Source: Streptomyces piniterrae
GTDB taxonomy: Bacteria > Actinomycetota > Actinomycetes > Streptomycetales > Streptomycetaceae
Assembly: GCF_005048155.1 (NCBI RefSeq)
Contig: NZ_SUMB01000002.1
Location: 186,001-250,000, forward strand
Reading direction: 5' to 3'
Length of the DNA stretch: 64,000 nucleotides
Below, piece after piece: positions 8,632 to 16,605 of this stretch; the first letter of the stretch is position 1, and every line of letters begins with the position of its first letter. Below the pieces are notes generated by a model, which was given only the letters and a program-made list of their open reading frames with translations, searched no databases and had not been told where the DNA came from. A program made the translations under genes and the position numbers.

Positions 8632-9702
8632 TCACGCGGCGCCGGCCCCCGCCGCCCCCACCAGCCGGACCACGTCCTCCGCGCACCCCCACGCCACGGT
8701 CACGCCCGCGCCCCCGTGGCCGTAGTTGTGCACGCACAGCGCCCCGCCGGGCAGCCGCTCCGCCGCCAGCCGCACCACCGGGCGAGCCGGACGCAGCCCC
8801 ACCTTGTGCCGCAGCACCCGGGCCCGCGCCAGCTCCGGGAAACGCCGGGCGCAGCGCGCCACGATCGCCGCCGCCACCGCCGGATCCGGCTCCAGCGACC
8901 ACGCGTCCTCGCGCGCCGTACCGCCCAGAACCACACCGTACGGCTGCGGCAGCACATAGGTCGTGGTCGCCGCACCCGCGTCGGCCGCGACGAACCACTC
9001 CTCGACCCCGGGATTCTCCACGATCACCAACTGCCCCTGCACCGGGCGCACTTGAGGATCCGGGACAAGTTCCCGAGCGCCCATCCCGGTGCAGTTGACG
9101 ATCGTCGCGGCCTCCTGCCCCGCCTCCTCCAGAGAGGCGACCGTCCGCCGCTCCACCCTGCCGCCGGCATCCGCCAGCCGCCGCTCCAGGTAGCGGAGAT
9201 GCACCGGCATATCGACGAGGGGAGTGCGGGCCCGCCAACCCGAGGCGCACCCGTGGGGCAGCTCATGGGGAAGCGCACGACGCAGCCCGGGGACGGCTTC
9301 GTACCAGGCGGCGAAGGGGTCTTCGGCGGAATCGGTGGTGTCGGCGGTATCCGCATCGGCGGCATCTGCCGCGCCCGCTGTCGTGCCCGCTGTCGTGTCC
9401 GCCGTCGTGCCCGTCACCATCCGGGAGCCGGTCGCGTCCGGCCGTCCGGCGAGGTCGGCGAGCACCGCAAAGGTGCGTACGGACCAGCGCACCGCCTCCT
9501 CGTACGGGTGGATGCGATAGGGCCAGCACAGCGCTCCGGCCACCGCCGAGGTCGTATCGCCGGCCGCGTCGCGGCTCACCACCCGCACCCGGTGGCCGCC
9601 CTCCGCCAGCGCGATCGCCGAGGTCAGCCCGATAACGCCGGCACCGATCACCAGGACCTCACCCGCGTCGCCCGTCATCTCGCCCGCCATGTTGCTCGTC
9701 AT
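8632..9702 (-). CDS. FAD-dependent D-amino-acid oxidase
   Basis: This 356-residue flavoprotein has an N-terminal Rossmann motif (V-I-G-A-G-V-I-G, residues 18-25) and ends with the D-amino-acid oxidase signature N-Y-G-H-G-G-A-G, which contacts FAD and substrate. It would oxidise D-amino acids to imino acids with release of hydrogen peroxide. Residues about 98-128 form a Thr/Ala/Asp-rich low-complexity insert (repeats of TTA and ADA) in a region that is usually compact; it looks like a local repeat expansion. The gene is divergent from the gene at 9779 across 76 bp, and both start codons sit inside a 9-bp inverted repeat. Confidence 0.9.
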   Translation of the reverse strand: MTSNMAGEMTGDAGEVLVIGAGVIGLTSAIALAEGGHRVRVVSRDAAGDTTSAVAGALCWPYRIHPYEEAVRWSVRTFAVLADLAGRPDATGSRMVTGTTADTTAGTTAGAADAADADTADTTDSAEDPFAAWYEAVPGLRRALPHELPHGCASGWRARTPLVDMPVHLRYLERRLADAGGRVERRTVASLEEAGQEAATIVNCTGMGARELVPDPQVRPVQGQLVIVENPGVEEWFVAADAGAATTTYVLPQPYGVVLGGTAREDAWSLEPDPAVAAAIVARCARRFPELARARVLRHKVGLRPARPVVRLAAERLPGGALCVHNYGHGGAGVTVAWGCAEDVVRLVGAAGAGAA

Positions 9703-9781
9703 GTCTGGAAGCTAACCGCTGGGGCGCATGTGTACGAGGGAGCGTTCTGGGCGGCCCGCAGGCGGGGATACTCCAGACATG
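9700..9781. promoter_or_regulatory. Divergent promoter flanked by 9-bp inverted repeat
   Basis: CATGTCTGG (9700-9708) and CCAGACATG (9773-9781) are perfect inverted copies that include the ATG codons of the two divergent genes. The 64 bp between them must hold both promoters. A dimeric regulator could bind the two arms, but the arms may be similar only because both genes begin ATG-TCT or ATG-ACG. Confidence 0.3.
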
Positions 9782-10825
9782 TCTGCGGAATCTGCGGAAT
9801 ACGCGACCTTCGGGCTGGCCCCGGCCATGCGCCCCGGTGGTGTGCTGCCCACCGGGGCCTATCAAATGCACCGGGATTTTCTGGACTTCAGCATCGACGG
9901 CAGGCCGCTGCTCTTGCGGCTCGCCGACCTCGACGCGGTCTCACCGCTCGCCGCCGACCTCGGCCCCTCGCTCCTCGCCGCGCAGGTCCGGCGGCTTCTC
10001 CTGGAGGACGGCCCGCCGCTCGACGGCGGACGCCGCGTCATCTACGGCTGCCCCGAGTGCGAGGGACCGGCCTGCGGCGCCGTCACCGCGGTCATCGAGC
10101 GCGACGGTCCCGACTTCGTCTGGCGCGACTTCGCCTGGCAGACGGACGACACCGTGGACCTGCGGCTCAACGGCTATACGGGACTCGGGCCGTTCCGCTT
10201 CGAGGGTGTCCAGTACCGGGCCGTGCTGGAGCGGCTGCTGGAATCCGACGCCGAAAGCCCCGAGCGCCCCGCCCGCCGGGTGCTGCTGGTCGGGCGGCGG
10301 GCGGCCGTACTGACGAAGCTGGCCGCGGCGCTGCGCGGCACCGGCATCGGCGCGGAGATCACCCACGACGCGGCCGGCGCCGCACCCGACGAACTGCGCT
10401 CCTACGGTGCGGTGGCCCTCGGCCGCGGGGTCGACGAGGCCGAACGCGCCGCCGTACGGCAGGCATTCGCGGACGCCGGATCCACAGCCGTCCTCGTCGA
10501 CGGCCTGGCGCCGATCGTCCCGCTGCTCGTCGCACAGATCGAAGAGGCGCTGGACCGCTGCCCGCAGGACGAGCGCCGGCTGCTGCGACTCGTCGCTGAG
10601 CGCGACGGCGACACCCTCACGGCCACCCTCACGGTCGCCATCCCCTGCCGCGTCCGGCTGACCGGCTACCGCCTCGACCGGCTCTACCGCACCCGTACGA
10701 CCGAGCTCTTCGACGGCCAACTGGCTGCGGGAGAGCATGAGTTGGCCGTGGACGGACTGGCGGGCGAGGCGTTCGTGGTGGCTCGGACGACGGGGGGTGT
10801 GCTGGTGGCGCGGGTTGGGCGGTGA
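9779..10825 (+). CDS. Protein of unknown function with Cys cluster
   Basis: I do not recognise this 348-residue soluble protein. It has no signal peptide or membrane segment. A cysteine cluster (C-P-E-C-x4-C, residues 91-99) could bind zinc. Residues about 190-280 resemble a Rossmann-like region (VLLVGRRAAVLTKLAAALRG, then ALGRGVDEAERAA), which may be why similar proteins are sometimes called oxidoreductases; no G-x-G-x-x-G motif is evident. The C-terminal 80 residues are beta-rich. The start is the ATG at 9779, with GGGGA about ten bases upstream. Its stop is back-to-back with that of the convergent regulator gene (TGATCA). Confidence 0.7.
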   Translation: MSAESAEYATFGLAPAMRPGGVLPTGAYQMHRDFLDFSIDGRPLLLRLADLDAVSPLAADLGPSLLAAQVRRLLLEDGPPLDGGRRVIYGCPECEGPACGAVTAVIERDGPDFVWRDFAWQTDDTVDLRLNGYTGLGPFRFEGVQYRAVLERLLESDAESPERPARRVLLVGRRAAVLTKLAAALRGTGIGAEITHDAAGAAPDELRSYGAVALGRGVDEAERAAVRQAFADAGSTAVLVDGLAPIVPLLVAQIEEALDRCPQDERRLLRLVAERDGDTLTATLTVAIPCRVRLTGYRLDRLYRTRTTELFDGQLAAGEHELAVDGLAGEAFVVARTTGGVLVARVGR

Positions 10826-11914
10826 TCATGTCGGGGCGGGCCCGGAAAGCTGAGGAGGGCGGGGGAGCGGGACGGCGGTCGGCTCCCTCCCTGACCCGCC
10901 GGACGGGCCCTGGCGGATCCCCGGTTCGGGCTGCTGGTCACCGGTACCGGCCCCCGACGCCTCCATGAGCACCTCCCCGGCCGCGGTCCGCACGTACAGC
11001 ACCGAACGCCCGGCCCTCCGTCGCTCCAGCAGCCCCGCGTCCAGCAGCACCCGCAGATGCCGCCCCACCGACCCCAGCCCCTGCCCGGTCGCGGCGACCA
11101 GCTGGGTCGTGCTCATCGGAGTACCGAGCAACGCCAGCAATCCGGCCCGTGCGGTCCCGATCAGCGCCCCGAGCCCGGCCGGGACGGGCCGCCGGTCGTG
11201 GTCCTCGGCGAGCACCCCGAGACACGGGTAGACGACGGCGTACCGCTCCCGTCCCTCCCACGACACCCACCCGGCCCTCGGCGTCACCGGCATGAAGAGC
11301 AGCTCGGCCCCGGCGGCGATCTCCCGCGGCGGATACGCGTTCAGGTTGACCTGGAACCGGCTCTCCCCGAGCCACCGCGTCCCAGGCCGCAGCGAGTCCA
11401 GCACGGCCACCCAGCCGCCCTGGCTCACCCGCGCGGTCCGCGCGACCACATCGGCCTCCATGACGCGCCGCCGACGCTCCCAGTCAGGCCGTACAGTCTC
11501 CTCCCAGACGTACGTCAGGAGCGTGGTCGCCCGCTCGGGCAGGTCGTCCCGCTCCAGGGCGGCGGGGAGCGGGCCCCGGAGGGACACCCGAAGGTTGGCG
11601 CGCGCCTCCCCGGCCGCCGCCGCCCGCACCCGGGCCACGGTCTCCTCGAAGCTCTCCCCGACGCATGAGGTGGGGCAGAAGAAGTCGGCGATCCAGGACG
11701 TGCCGAGTGCCGCCCGCACCACCAGCGCGGTCACCGGATCGGCCGCGAGGCGCGCGCGGTAGCCCGGCAGGTGCGCGCGCAGCCAGGCGTCCTCGCCCGG
11801 ATGGGCCCCGGTCCCCGCGTGCAGCAGCTTCAGGCTCGCGAAGGTCTCGGCGAACGGCGAGAGCACGAACCGGCTGCGAGCGAGCGTGTCGGTGTCGATC
11901 CGCCATAAGCCCAT
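10826..11914 (-). CDS. ArsR-type winged-helix regulator with DUF5937-like domain
   Basis: This 362-residue protein has a long N-terminal region (L-A-R-S-R-F-x-L-S-P start, residues 8-20) typical of DUF5937-type regulators, and a winged helix near residues 235-300 (M-S-T-T-Q-L, then G-S-V-G-R-H-L-R-V-L-L-D-A-G-L), the ArsR pattern. No cysteine metal site is seen, so the inducer is probably organic. Codon 3 is TTA, read only by the bldA tRNA in Streptomyces, which would make synthesis development-dependent. Two near-identical 20/22-bp direct repeats span its start. It is divergent from an MFS exporter, which it probably controls. Confidence 0.85.
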   Translation of the reverse strand: MGLWRIDTDTLARSRFVLSPFAETFASLKLLHAGTGAHPGEDAWLRAHLPGYRARLAADPVTALVVRAALGTSWIADFFCPTSCVGESFEETVARVRAAAAGEARANLRVSLRGPLPAALERDDLPERATTLLTYVWEETVRPDWERRRRVMEADVVARTARVSQGGWVAVLDSLRPGTRWLGESRFQVNLNAYPPREIAAGAELLFMPVTPRAGWVSWEGRERYAVVYPCLGVLAEDHDRRPVPAGLGALIGTARAGLLALLGTPMSTTQLVAATGQGLGSVGRHLRVLLDAGLLERRRAGRSVLYVRTAAGEVLMEASGAGTGDQQPEPGIRQGPSGGSGREPTAVPLPRPPQLSGPAPT

Positions 11915-11947
11915 GCGTACGACCTTAAGCCCATGCGCGTACGACCT
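11906..11947. promoter_or_regulatory. Tandem direct repeat spanning regulator start (operator candidate)
   Basis: TAAGCCCATGCGTACGACCT (11906-11925) is immediately followed by the same sequence with an extra CG (11926-11947). The first copy contains the start codon of the regulator on the minus strand. A regulator bound here would block its own translation-start region and could reach the divergent exporter promoter. Confidence 0.5.
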
Positions 11948-12004
11948 TTCGCGTGTCGGCGAAACAGTAACCACGGCACCCGGGCCGCTCCGAGACTCCG
12001 ACGC

Positions 12005-13225
12005 ATGCGAAGCTACCGAACCCTGTTCCGCACCCCGGAGTTCAGCCCGTTCCTGCTCTCCTTCGCCGCCTACGCCGCGGCCCAGACGATCGGCGGACTG
12101 GCCCTCGGCACGCTGGTCTTCCAGGCCACCGGCTCCCCGCTCCTGTCGGCGGTGAGCATGTTCGGACCGCAGCTGGCGCAGTTGCTGGGAGCCGCGTTCC
12201 TGCTCTCGGGCGCCGACCGCCTGCCCCCGCGCGCGATCCTCTCCGGCCTCGCGCTCGCCTTCGCGGCCGGTACGGCGGTGCTGGCGCTGCCCGGCCTGCC
12301 GGTCGGGGCGATCTTCGCCGTCGTACTGGCGCAGGGCCTGATCGCGTCCCTGGGCGGGGGAGTGCGCGCGGGGCTGTTGACCGAAATCCTGCCGAAGGAC
12401 GGCTATGTCCTGGGGCGCTCGGTGTTCAACATGCTCTGGGGCCTGATGCAGGTGGCCGGTTTCGCTACGGGCGGCGCACTGCTGGCGCTCCTGACCCCCA
12501 GGACGTGCCTGCTCTTGGCGGCGGCACTGTACGTGATGTCGGCCCTCGCCACCCGCCTTGGCCTCACGGCCCGCCCGCCGCGCTCCTCCGGCCGCCCCTC
12601 CTTCTCGGCGACCTGGCGCACCAACGCCCTCCTGTGGTCCTCGCGCCCCCGCCGCCTGGCGTACCTGGGCCTGTGGATCCCCAACGGCCTGGTGGTCGGC
12701 TGCGATTCGCTCTTCGTCTCCTACGCCCCCGGGGCGGCCGGGATGCTGTTCGCATGCGGGGCGCTGGGCATGTTCGTGGGCGACGTGACGGTGGGCCGCC
12801 TGGTGCCGCCCGCGTTGCGCCCCCGACTCGCGGTCCCGCTGCGCCTGCTGCTGGCGACGCCGTACCTGTTCTTCGTCCTACGGCCGGGAGTGGCGCTGTC
12901 GGCCGTGGCCACCGCCGTCGCCTCCGTCGGCTTCGCCGCGAGCCTGGTCCTGCAGGACCGTCTGATGTCCCTCACTCCCGACGACCTCGCGGGCCAAGCC
13001 CTCGGCCTGCACTTCGTCGGCATGTCCACCCTGCAGGGCGTCGGCGCGGCCCTGGCGGGCACGGTCGCCCAACTGACCTCCCCGGCGACGGCGATGACGT
13101 TGCTGGCGGTCGGATCGGTCATCGTGACCCTGACCCTCGCGGCACTGGGCAGGCACGAGGAACGGCAGCCGGCCGTTCCGGGTACGCGTCCGGGCGTACT
13201 GTCGGAACCTGCCGCCACGGAGTAG
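12005..13225 (+). CDS. MFS transporter
   Basis: This 406-residue protein has about 12 hydrophobic segments and the overall layout of MFS drug exporters: a short N-terminal tail (MRSYRTLFRTPEFSPFLLS), paired 6-helix halves, and a cytoplasmic loop near residues 185-215 rich in Arg/Pro. The start at 12005 is chosen because it opens directly onto the conserved F-x-x-x-E-F-x-x-x-L-L-S beginning; an upstream in-frame ATG at 11933 would overlap the repeats. Its partner is the divergent ArsR-type regulator, so it likely exports a compound that the regulator senses. The substrate is unknown. Confidence 0.85.
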   Translation: MRSYRTLFRTPEFSPFLLSFAAYAAAQTIGGLALGTLVFQATGSPLLSAVSMFGPQLAQLLGAAFLLSGADRLPPRAILSGLALAFAAGTAVLALPGLPVGAIFAVVLAQGLIASLGGGVRAGLLTEILPKDGYVLGRSVFNMLWGLMQVAGFATGGALLALLTPRTCLLLAAALYVMSALATRLGLTARPPRSSGRPSFSATWRTNALLWSSRPRRLAYLGLWIPNGLVVGCDSLFVSYAPGAAGMLFACGALGMFVGDVTVGRLVPPALRPRLAVPLRLLLATPYLFFVLRPGVALSAVATAVASVGFAASLVLQDRLMSLTPDDLAGQALGLHFVGMSTLQGVGAALAGTVAQLTSPATAMTLLAVGSVIVTLTLAALGRHEERQPAVPGTRPGVLSEPAATE

Positions 13226-13530
13226 GGCCTGTGCGGCGGCCCCGGCGACGGCCGCCGCCGCGAGCTGCCGGGGGCGTCGACGCGATCGTCGTCTCTACGT
13301 GATCTTGGCGTAACCCTCCCGCAGTCATCGGGACAAACCCGGACCTTAGGCTGGTGGCAGCACCGTCGGCCGATGACGCCCCTCGGACCCCGTACGCCAC
13401 CGTGCGTCGACGTCTCGCCGGCGTTTCGTCGGCGTCCGTCTCCGCCCGTCTCACCCCTCCTTTCCGCCCGTCTCCCTTCGTCCTCAGTTCGTCCTCCACT
13501 CGTCACGTCGTCTCACGCCTGAGGAGGCCC
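13226..13530. other. Intergenic region, pyrimidine-rich
   Basis: This stretch of 305 bases separates the MFS and FUSC genes. The second half is C/T-rich with many CGTC words (13400-13515), and GAGGAGG at 13521-13527 is the RBS of the FUSC gene. An open frame runs through from 13354, but its composition (Arg/Ser/Pro only) does not look coding. No convincing hairpin or promoter was seen. Confidence 0.5.
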
Positions 13531-15651
13531 ATGCCCCGCGCGCAGCGCGCCGTGCCCGCCTGGCTCGCCCACCCCTTCCGCTGGCAGCGGCTGCCCGTCC
13601 CGTGGGCGGCCGTGGCGCGCGGCGCCCTCTGCGCGGGGCCGCTGCTCGGCGTGGGGATGGCGACCGGGCACCCGGCGGCCGGCGTGCTGGCCGGTCTCGG
13701 CTCGATGCTCGCGGGCGTCAACGACCGCCCCGGAACCCGCCGCACCGGCATCGTCCACATCGGCCTGCCCGCCATCGCCTCCGCGCTCGGGATGCTGATC
13801 GGCGCGACGCTCCAGACCGCCGGCGCGGGCTGGTGGCTCGTCCCGGCCCTCTTCGCCGTCGGCTTCGTCTCCGGCGCGGGCAGCGTGGCCGGGCCCGTAC
13901 GCTCCAACGCGGGCATGCAGATGCTGGCCGCCACCATCCTCGGCGCCGGCATGCCACTGCCCGGCGCCCCCTGGGCGAAAGCCCTCTACGTCCTCGCCGG
14001 ATGCCTGTGGCTGCTCCTGCTCCGTCTCGTGCTGCGTTCACCACGTCCCGTGGGCGGTGCGCTCAGCGGTGAGCGGGCGGCGGTCGCCACGGTCTTCGAC
14101 GCACTCGCCGACGCCCTCGGCGCGGCGGGCGGGCCCGGCGCCGAGCCCGCCCGACGGCGCCTGACCGCCGCGCTGGACCGGGCGGACGAGGCCCTACGAC
14201 TGCATGCCCTGACCAGTCGGCTGCTGCGTCGCCGGGCCCGTGCGGAGGAACTCCTGCTCGCCGAGCGGTTCGCCGCGGCGACGGCGCTGTGCGAGGCCAG
14301 CGTCGCGCTCCTCTGGGAGGCCCGTCCGCTGCCGCACCGCGTCGCGGAGAGCCCCCGGCGGTTCGCCGAGGCGCTGCGCACCGGGCGCCCGCCGGGCCGG
14401 CTGTCCGCCCCGGAGACCAGCTCGGCCGCCCGCGGCGCCTTCGACCAGGCACTCTTGGACGCCGCGGTCGCCTTCGCGCGCCCGGAGCCACTGTCCCAGC
14501 CGTATCCGGCGTCGGGCGCCCATTCGGTGGTGAGTGCCGTTTCGACGGCCGGCGCCGCAGGGGAGGCGGCGGCCGACTCGGGTCCGGAGCCCGGCTCCGC
14601 GTCGTCCGCTTCCGCCTCGGCCTCCACCATCCCCTCGTCGTCATCCCGCCGGCCCGCCTGGATGCCCGTGGCCCGCCGGATGCTGGGCGTGATCAGCCGG
14701 CGGACGCGGCGTGGGCGCAGCATTCTCGGGCCCGCCGGGCGCGACTACGGCCTACGGGTCGCCGTCTGCATCGCCGCCAGCACCGCCGTGGCCCTGCTGC
14801 TGCGCGCCGACCACTGGTACTGGCTCCCGGCGACCGTCACCTTCCTGGTCAAGCCCGACCTGGGCCCGCTGTTCTCCCGTACGGTCAACCGCTTCGCCGG
14901 GACCGTCGCCGGCGTGCTGGTCTTCGCCGGGGCGGGTCTGCTGCTGACCGGCTCGTGGTGGCCGGTGCTGGCGGCAGGCGTGGGCGGCGCGCTGCTGCCG
15001 TTCGCCACCCGCCACTTCGCGCTGCAGACCGTCGCGATCACCCTCATGGTGCTTTCGTTCGTGCACGTCAGCGGCGATCCACAGGCCGCCGCCGAACGGA
15101 TCGTCGACACCTCGATCGCCTGCGGCATCGTGCTCGTCGTCGGCCATCTGCCCCGGCTCGCGGACCCGCGACGCCGGATCGGCCAGCGGGTCACCTCGGC
15201 GCTGCGCGCCGCCGAACGCTTCCTCCGGCACGTCCTGGAGTCGGAACCGGGGCAGGATCCCACCGAGCGGCTGGCGCTTCGCCGGGCCGCCTACCGGGCG
15301 CTGGGGGAGGCCCGTGCGGCGGCGGAGACCGGCGCGGCCGAACTCCTCGTCGCGCGCGACCGCAACCCCGACTGGCTGACCGTCGTCACCGCGGCCGAAC
15401 GCATCGTGGACGCCGCGACCGCCTGCGCCGTCCGCCTCGACCACGGCGCCCGCCGCCCCAGCACCGACGACGCGCGCCGGCTGTGCCAGGCGCTCTCCGC
15501 CATGGCCGACGCCCTGGAGGACCCGCGCCGCGACACGACCGGGACACCCGCGGCTCCCTCACCCGAGATCCGGCCCGTACCGGACTGCGCCACCCTCACC
15601 GACGTGGCCACCGAACTGGAACGCCTCCGGGGGCACGCGGGCGCGATGTGA
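13531..15651 (+). CDS. FUSC-family membrane protein (aromatic-acid exporter type)
   Basis: This 706-residue protein starts at an ATG with GAGGAGG four bases upstream. It has two clusters of hydrophobic helices, near residues 25-165 and 410-540, separated by a long soluble region. The second cluster carries the FUSC_2 signature: a V-K-P-D-L-G-P-L-F-S-R-T-V-N-R-F-A-G-T segment. Members such as AaeB and YccS export aromatic acids or have unknown cargo. A Ser/Ala/Glu-rich linker lies near residues 345-375. The stop codon is the first triplet of a 14-bp tandem repeat array. Confidence 0.88.
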   Translation: MPRAQRAVPAWLAHPFRWQRLPVPWAAVARGALCAGPLLGVGMATGHPAAGVLAGLGSMLAGVNDRPGTRRTGIVHIGLPAIASALGMLIGATLQTAGAGWWLVPALFAVGFVSGAGSVAGPVRSNAGMQMLAATILGAGMPLPGAPWAKALYVLAGCLWLLLLRLVLRSPRPVGGALSGERAAVATVFDALADALGAAGGPGAEPARRRLTAALDRADEALRLHALTSRLLRRRARAEELLLAERFAAATALCEASVALLWEARPLPHRVAESPRRFAEALRTGRPPGRLSAPETSSAARGAFDQALLDAAVAFARPEPLSQPYPASGAHSVVSAVSTAGAAGEAAADSGPEPGSASSASASASTIPSSSSRRPAWMPVARRMLGVISRRTRRGRSILGPAGRDYGLRVAVCIAASTAVALLLRADHWYWLPATVTFLVKPDLGPLFSRTVNRFAGTVAGVLVFAGAGLLLTGSWWPVLAAGVGGALLPFATRHFALQTVAITLMVLSFVHVSGDPQAAAERIVDTSIACGIVLVVGHLPRLADPRRRIGQRVTSALRAAERFLRHVLESEPGQDPTERLALRRAAYRALGEARAAAETGAAELLVARDRNPDWLTVVTAAERIVDAATACAVRLDHGARRPSTDDARRLCQALSAMADALEDPRRDTTGTPAAPSPEIRPVPDCATLTDVATELERLRGHAGAM

Positions 15652-15714
15652 GGGGCGCTGCGTGAGGGGCGCTGCGTGAGGGGCGCTGCGTGGCGCGCTG
15701 CGTGGCGCGCTGCC
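15649..15714. repeat. 14-bp tandem repeat overlapping FUSC stop codon
   Basis: TGAGGGGCGCTGCG occurs three times exactly (15649-15690), followed by two degenerate 12-bp units TGGCGCGCTGC(G/C) to 15714. The first TGA is the stop codon of the FUSC gene, so the repeat seems to have expanded from the gene end. It stops about 50 bp before the tRNA-like gene. Confidence 0.85.
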
Positions 15715-15763
15715 TACCGCCCACGGCCCGATCCCGGCGGCCGGATACGATCTCCGGCAATGC

Positions 15764-15837
15764 CCGGACGTAGCGCAGAGGCAGTCGCACCCGCCTTCGC
15801 AAGGTGGAACACGCCGGTTCGAATCCGGCCGTCCGGG
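15764..15837 (+). tRNA. Non-canonical tRNA-like gene, anticodon CGC
   Basis: A cloverleaf can be drawn. The acceptor is CCGGACG/CGTCCGG (15764-15770 with 15830-15836). A D-arm has only a 3-bp GCG/CGC stem. The anticodon arm is CCGCC-TTCGCAA-GGTGG with anticodon CGC (15798-15800, formally Ala). The variable loop is AACAC and the T-arm GCCGG-TTCGAAT-CCGGC. The helix extends three more pairs outward (TGC/GCA), making 10 bp. It has C1:G72 and G3:C70 rather than the G3:U70 that AlaRS needs, so normal alanine charging is unlikely. No CCA is encoded. It shares an 11-nt D-loop string (CGCAGAGGCAG) with the element at 31140. Confidence 0.55.
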
Positions 15838-15937
15838 CAGCCGTTGACCAGGTATGCGCGCCCCTGACCTCCGGTGGCCGGCCGGTGTTCGGAGCTGAGT
15901 ACGAGGGCTCATGCGCGGGGACCGGCGCCGAGGTTGA

Positions 15938-16378
15938 GTGGCGTACATGAACGACCACATGCCGCTCGGACCCACTCCGGTCCCTTACGTGCCGCTCGGC
16001 GGGACGCCGGCCAATCCCCGGTCGCCTCACGGCACACCGGGCAACCGGGACGACGAGCCCGACCCGAGTGCGTGGCTCGCGCCTCTCATCTCGACCGCCG
16101 TCACCGCGTTCCTGGGCTTCTTCGCCGTCATCGTGGGCATGATGTCGCCGATGGTCTGCGACTCGTGCTCCCGCGCCGAGGCGGACCGCTTCGGGGTCCT
16201 GTTCCTCGGCTACTTCGCCGGAATGCTCGTTCCCGCGGCCCTGTTGATCGTCAGCTGGATTCTGCCCTGGCGCAGGAAGCACGCCGCCAACCGCATCGCC
16301 TTCGCGGCATTCGCGCCATGCTCCGTCGTCGCGCTCGTGCTGCTCTATTTCACGCTGCTCGGCGACGTGACGGGGTGA
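15938..16378 (+). CDS. Small membrane protein of unknown function
   Basis: This 146-residue protein has a Pro/Gly-rich cytoplasmic N-terminus of about 50 residues and three hydrophobic segments (about 46-70, 87-108 and 119-140). A C-D-S-C motif (around residue 75) lies in the first loop and could form a disulfide or metal site. The GTG start at 15938 has GAGG four bases upstream; the ATG at 15947 is an alternative. I do not recognise a family. It sits between the tRNA-like gene and the EACC1/caspase pair, with no evidence of co-transcription. Confidence 0.6.
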   Translation: MAYMNDHMPLGPTPVPYVPLGGTPANPRSPHGTPGNRDDEPDPSAWLAPLISTAVTAFLGFFAVIVGMMSPMVCDSCSRAEADRFGVLFLGYFAGMLVPAALLIVSWILPWRRKHAANRIAFAAFAPCSVVALVLLYFTLLGDVTG

Positions 16379-16605
16379 AGAGGCAAAGGGGCGGAGGTGG
16401 GGAGCCCTGAGGTGGCGACCGGCTCGGCATGGCGTGTGTCGCGTTCGCCGGACACCGACAGACCTGCCTCCGGAAGAGAAGCATCCCTCTAATCTGGTGC
16501 CGTCATGTTGTCAGCACGGGTGGCGGACGATGATGATCCGCCTACCGCGCTGTTGGGTGGCGCGATGGGCGCGGAAGCGTCCGCGCCAAGGGCACTGGGG
16601 GCGGT
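16379..16605. other. Leader region of the EACC1/caspase operon
   Basis: This 227-bp spacer contains a perfect 7-bp GC hairpin (16568-16574 with 16581-16587, loop AAGCGT) ending 18 bp before the start codon, followed by a GGGGGCGG ribosome-binding site. TAATCT at 16490 is a possible -10 element but no matching -35 was found. Confidence 0.4.

Noticed and set aside
13354..13530. N-terminal extension of the FUSC protein
   Set aside because: The added 59 residues are Ser/Arg/Pro-rich, and GAGGAGG sits exactly before the ATG at 13531.
15764..15837. Selenocysteine tRNA
   Set aside because: Anticodon is CGC rather than TCA, and the D-stem is too short; no selA/selB genes are nearby.
15761..15839. 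Integration site of a mobile island at the tRNA-like gene
   Set aside because: No integrase and no second copy of the 3' end were found within the window.
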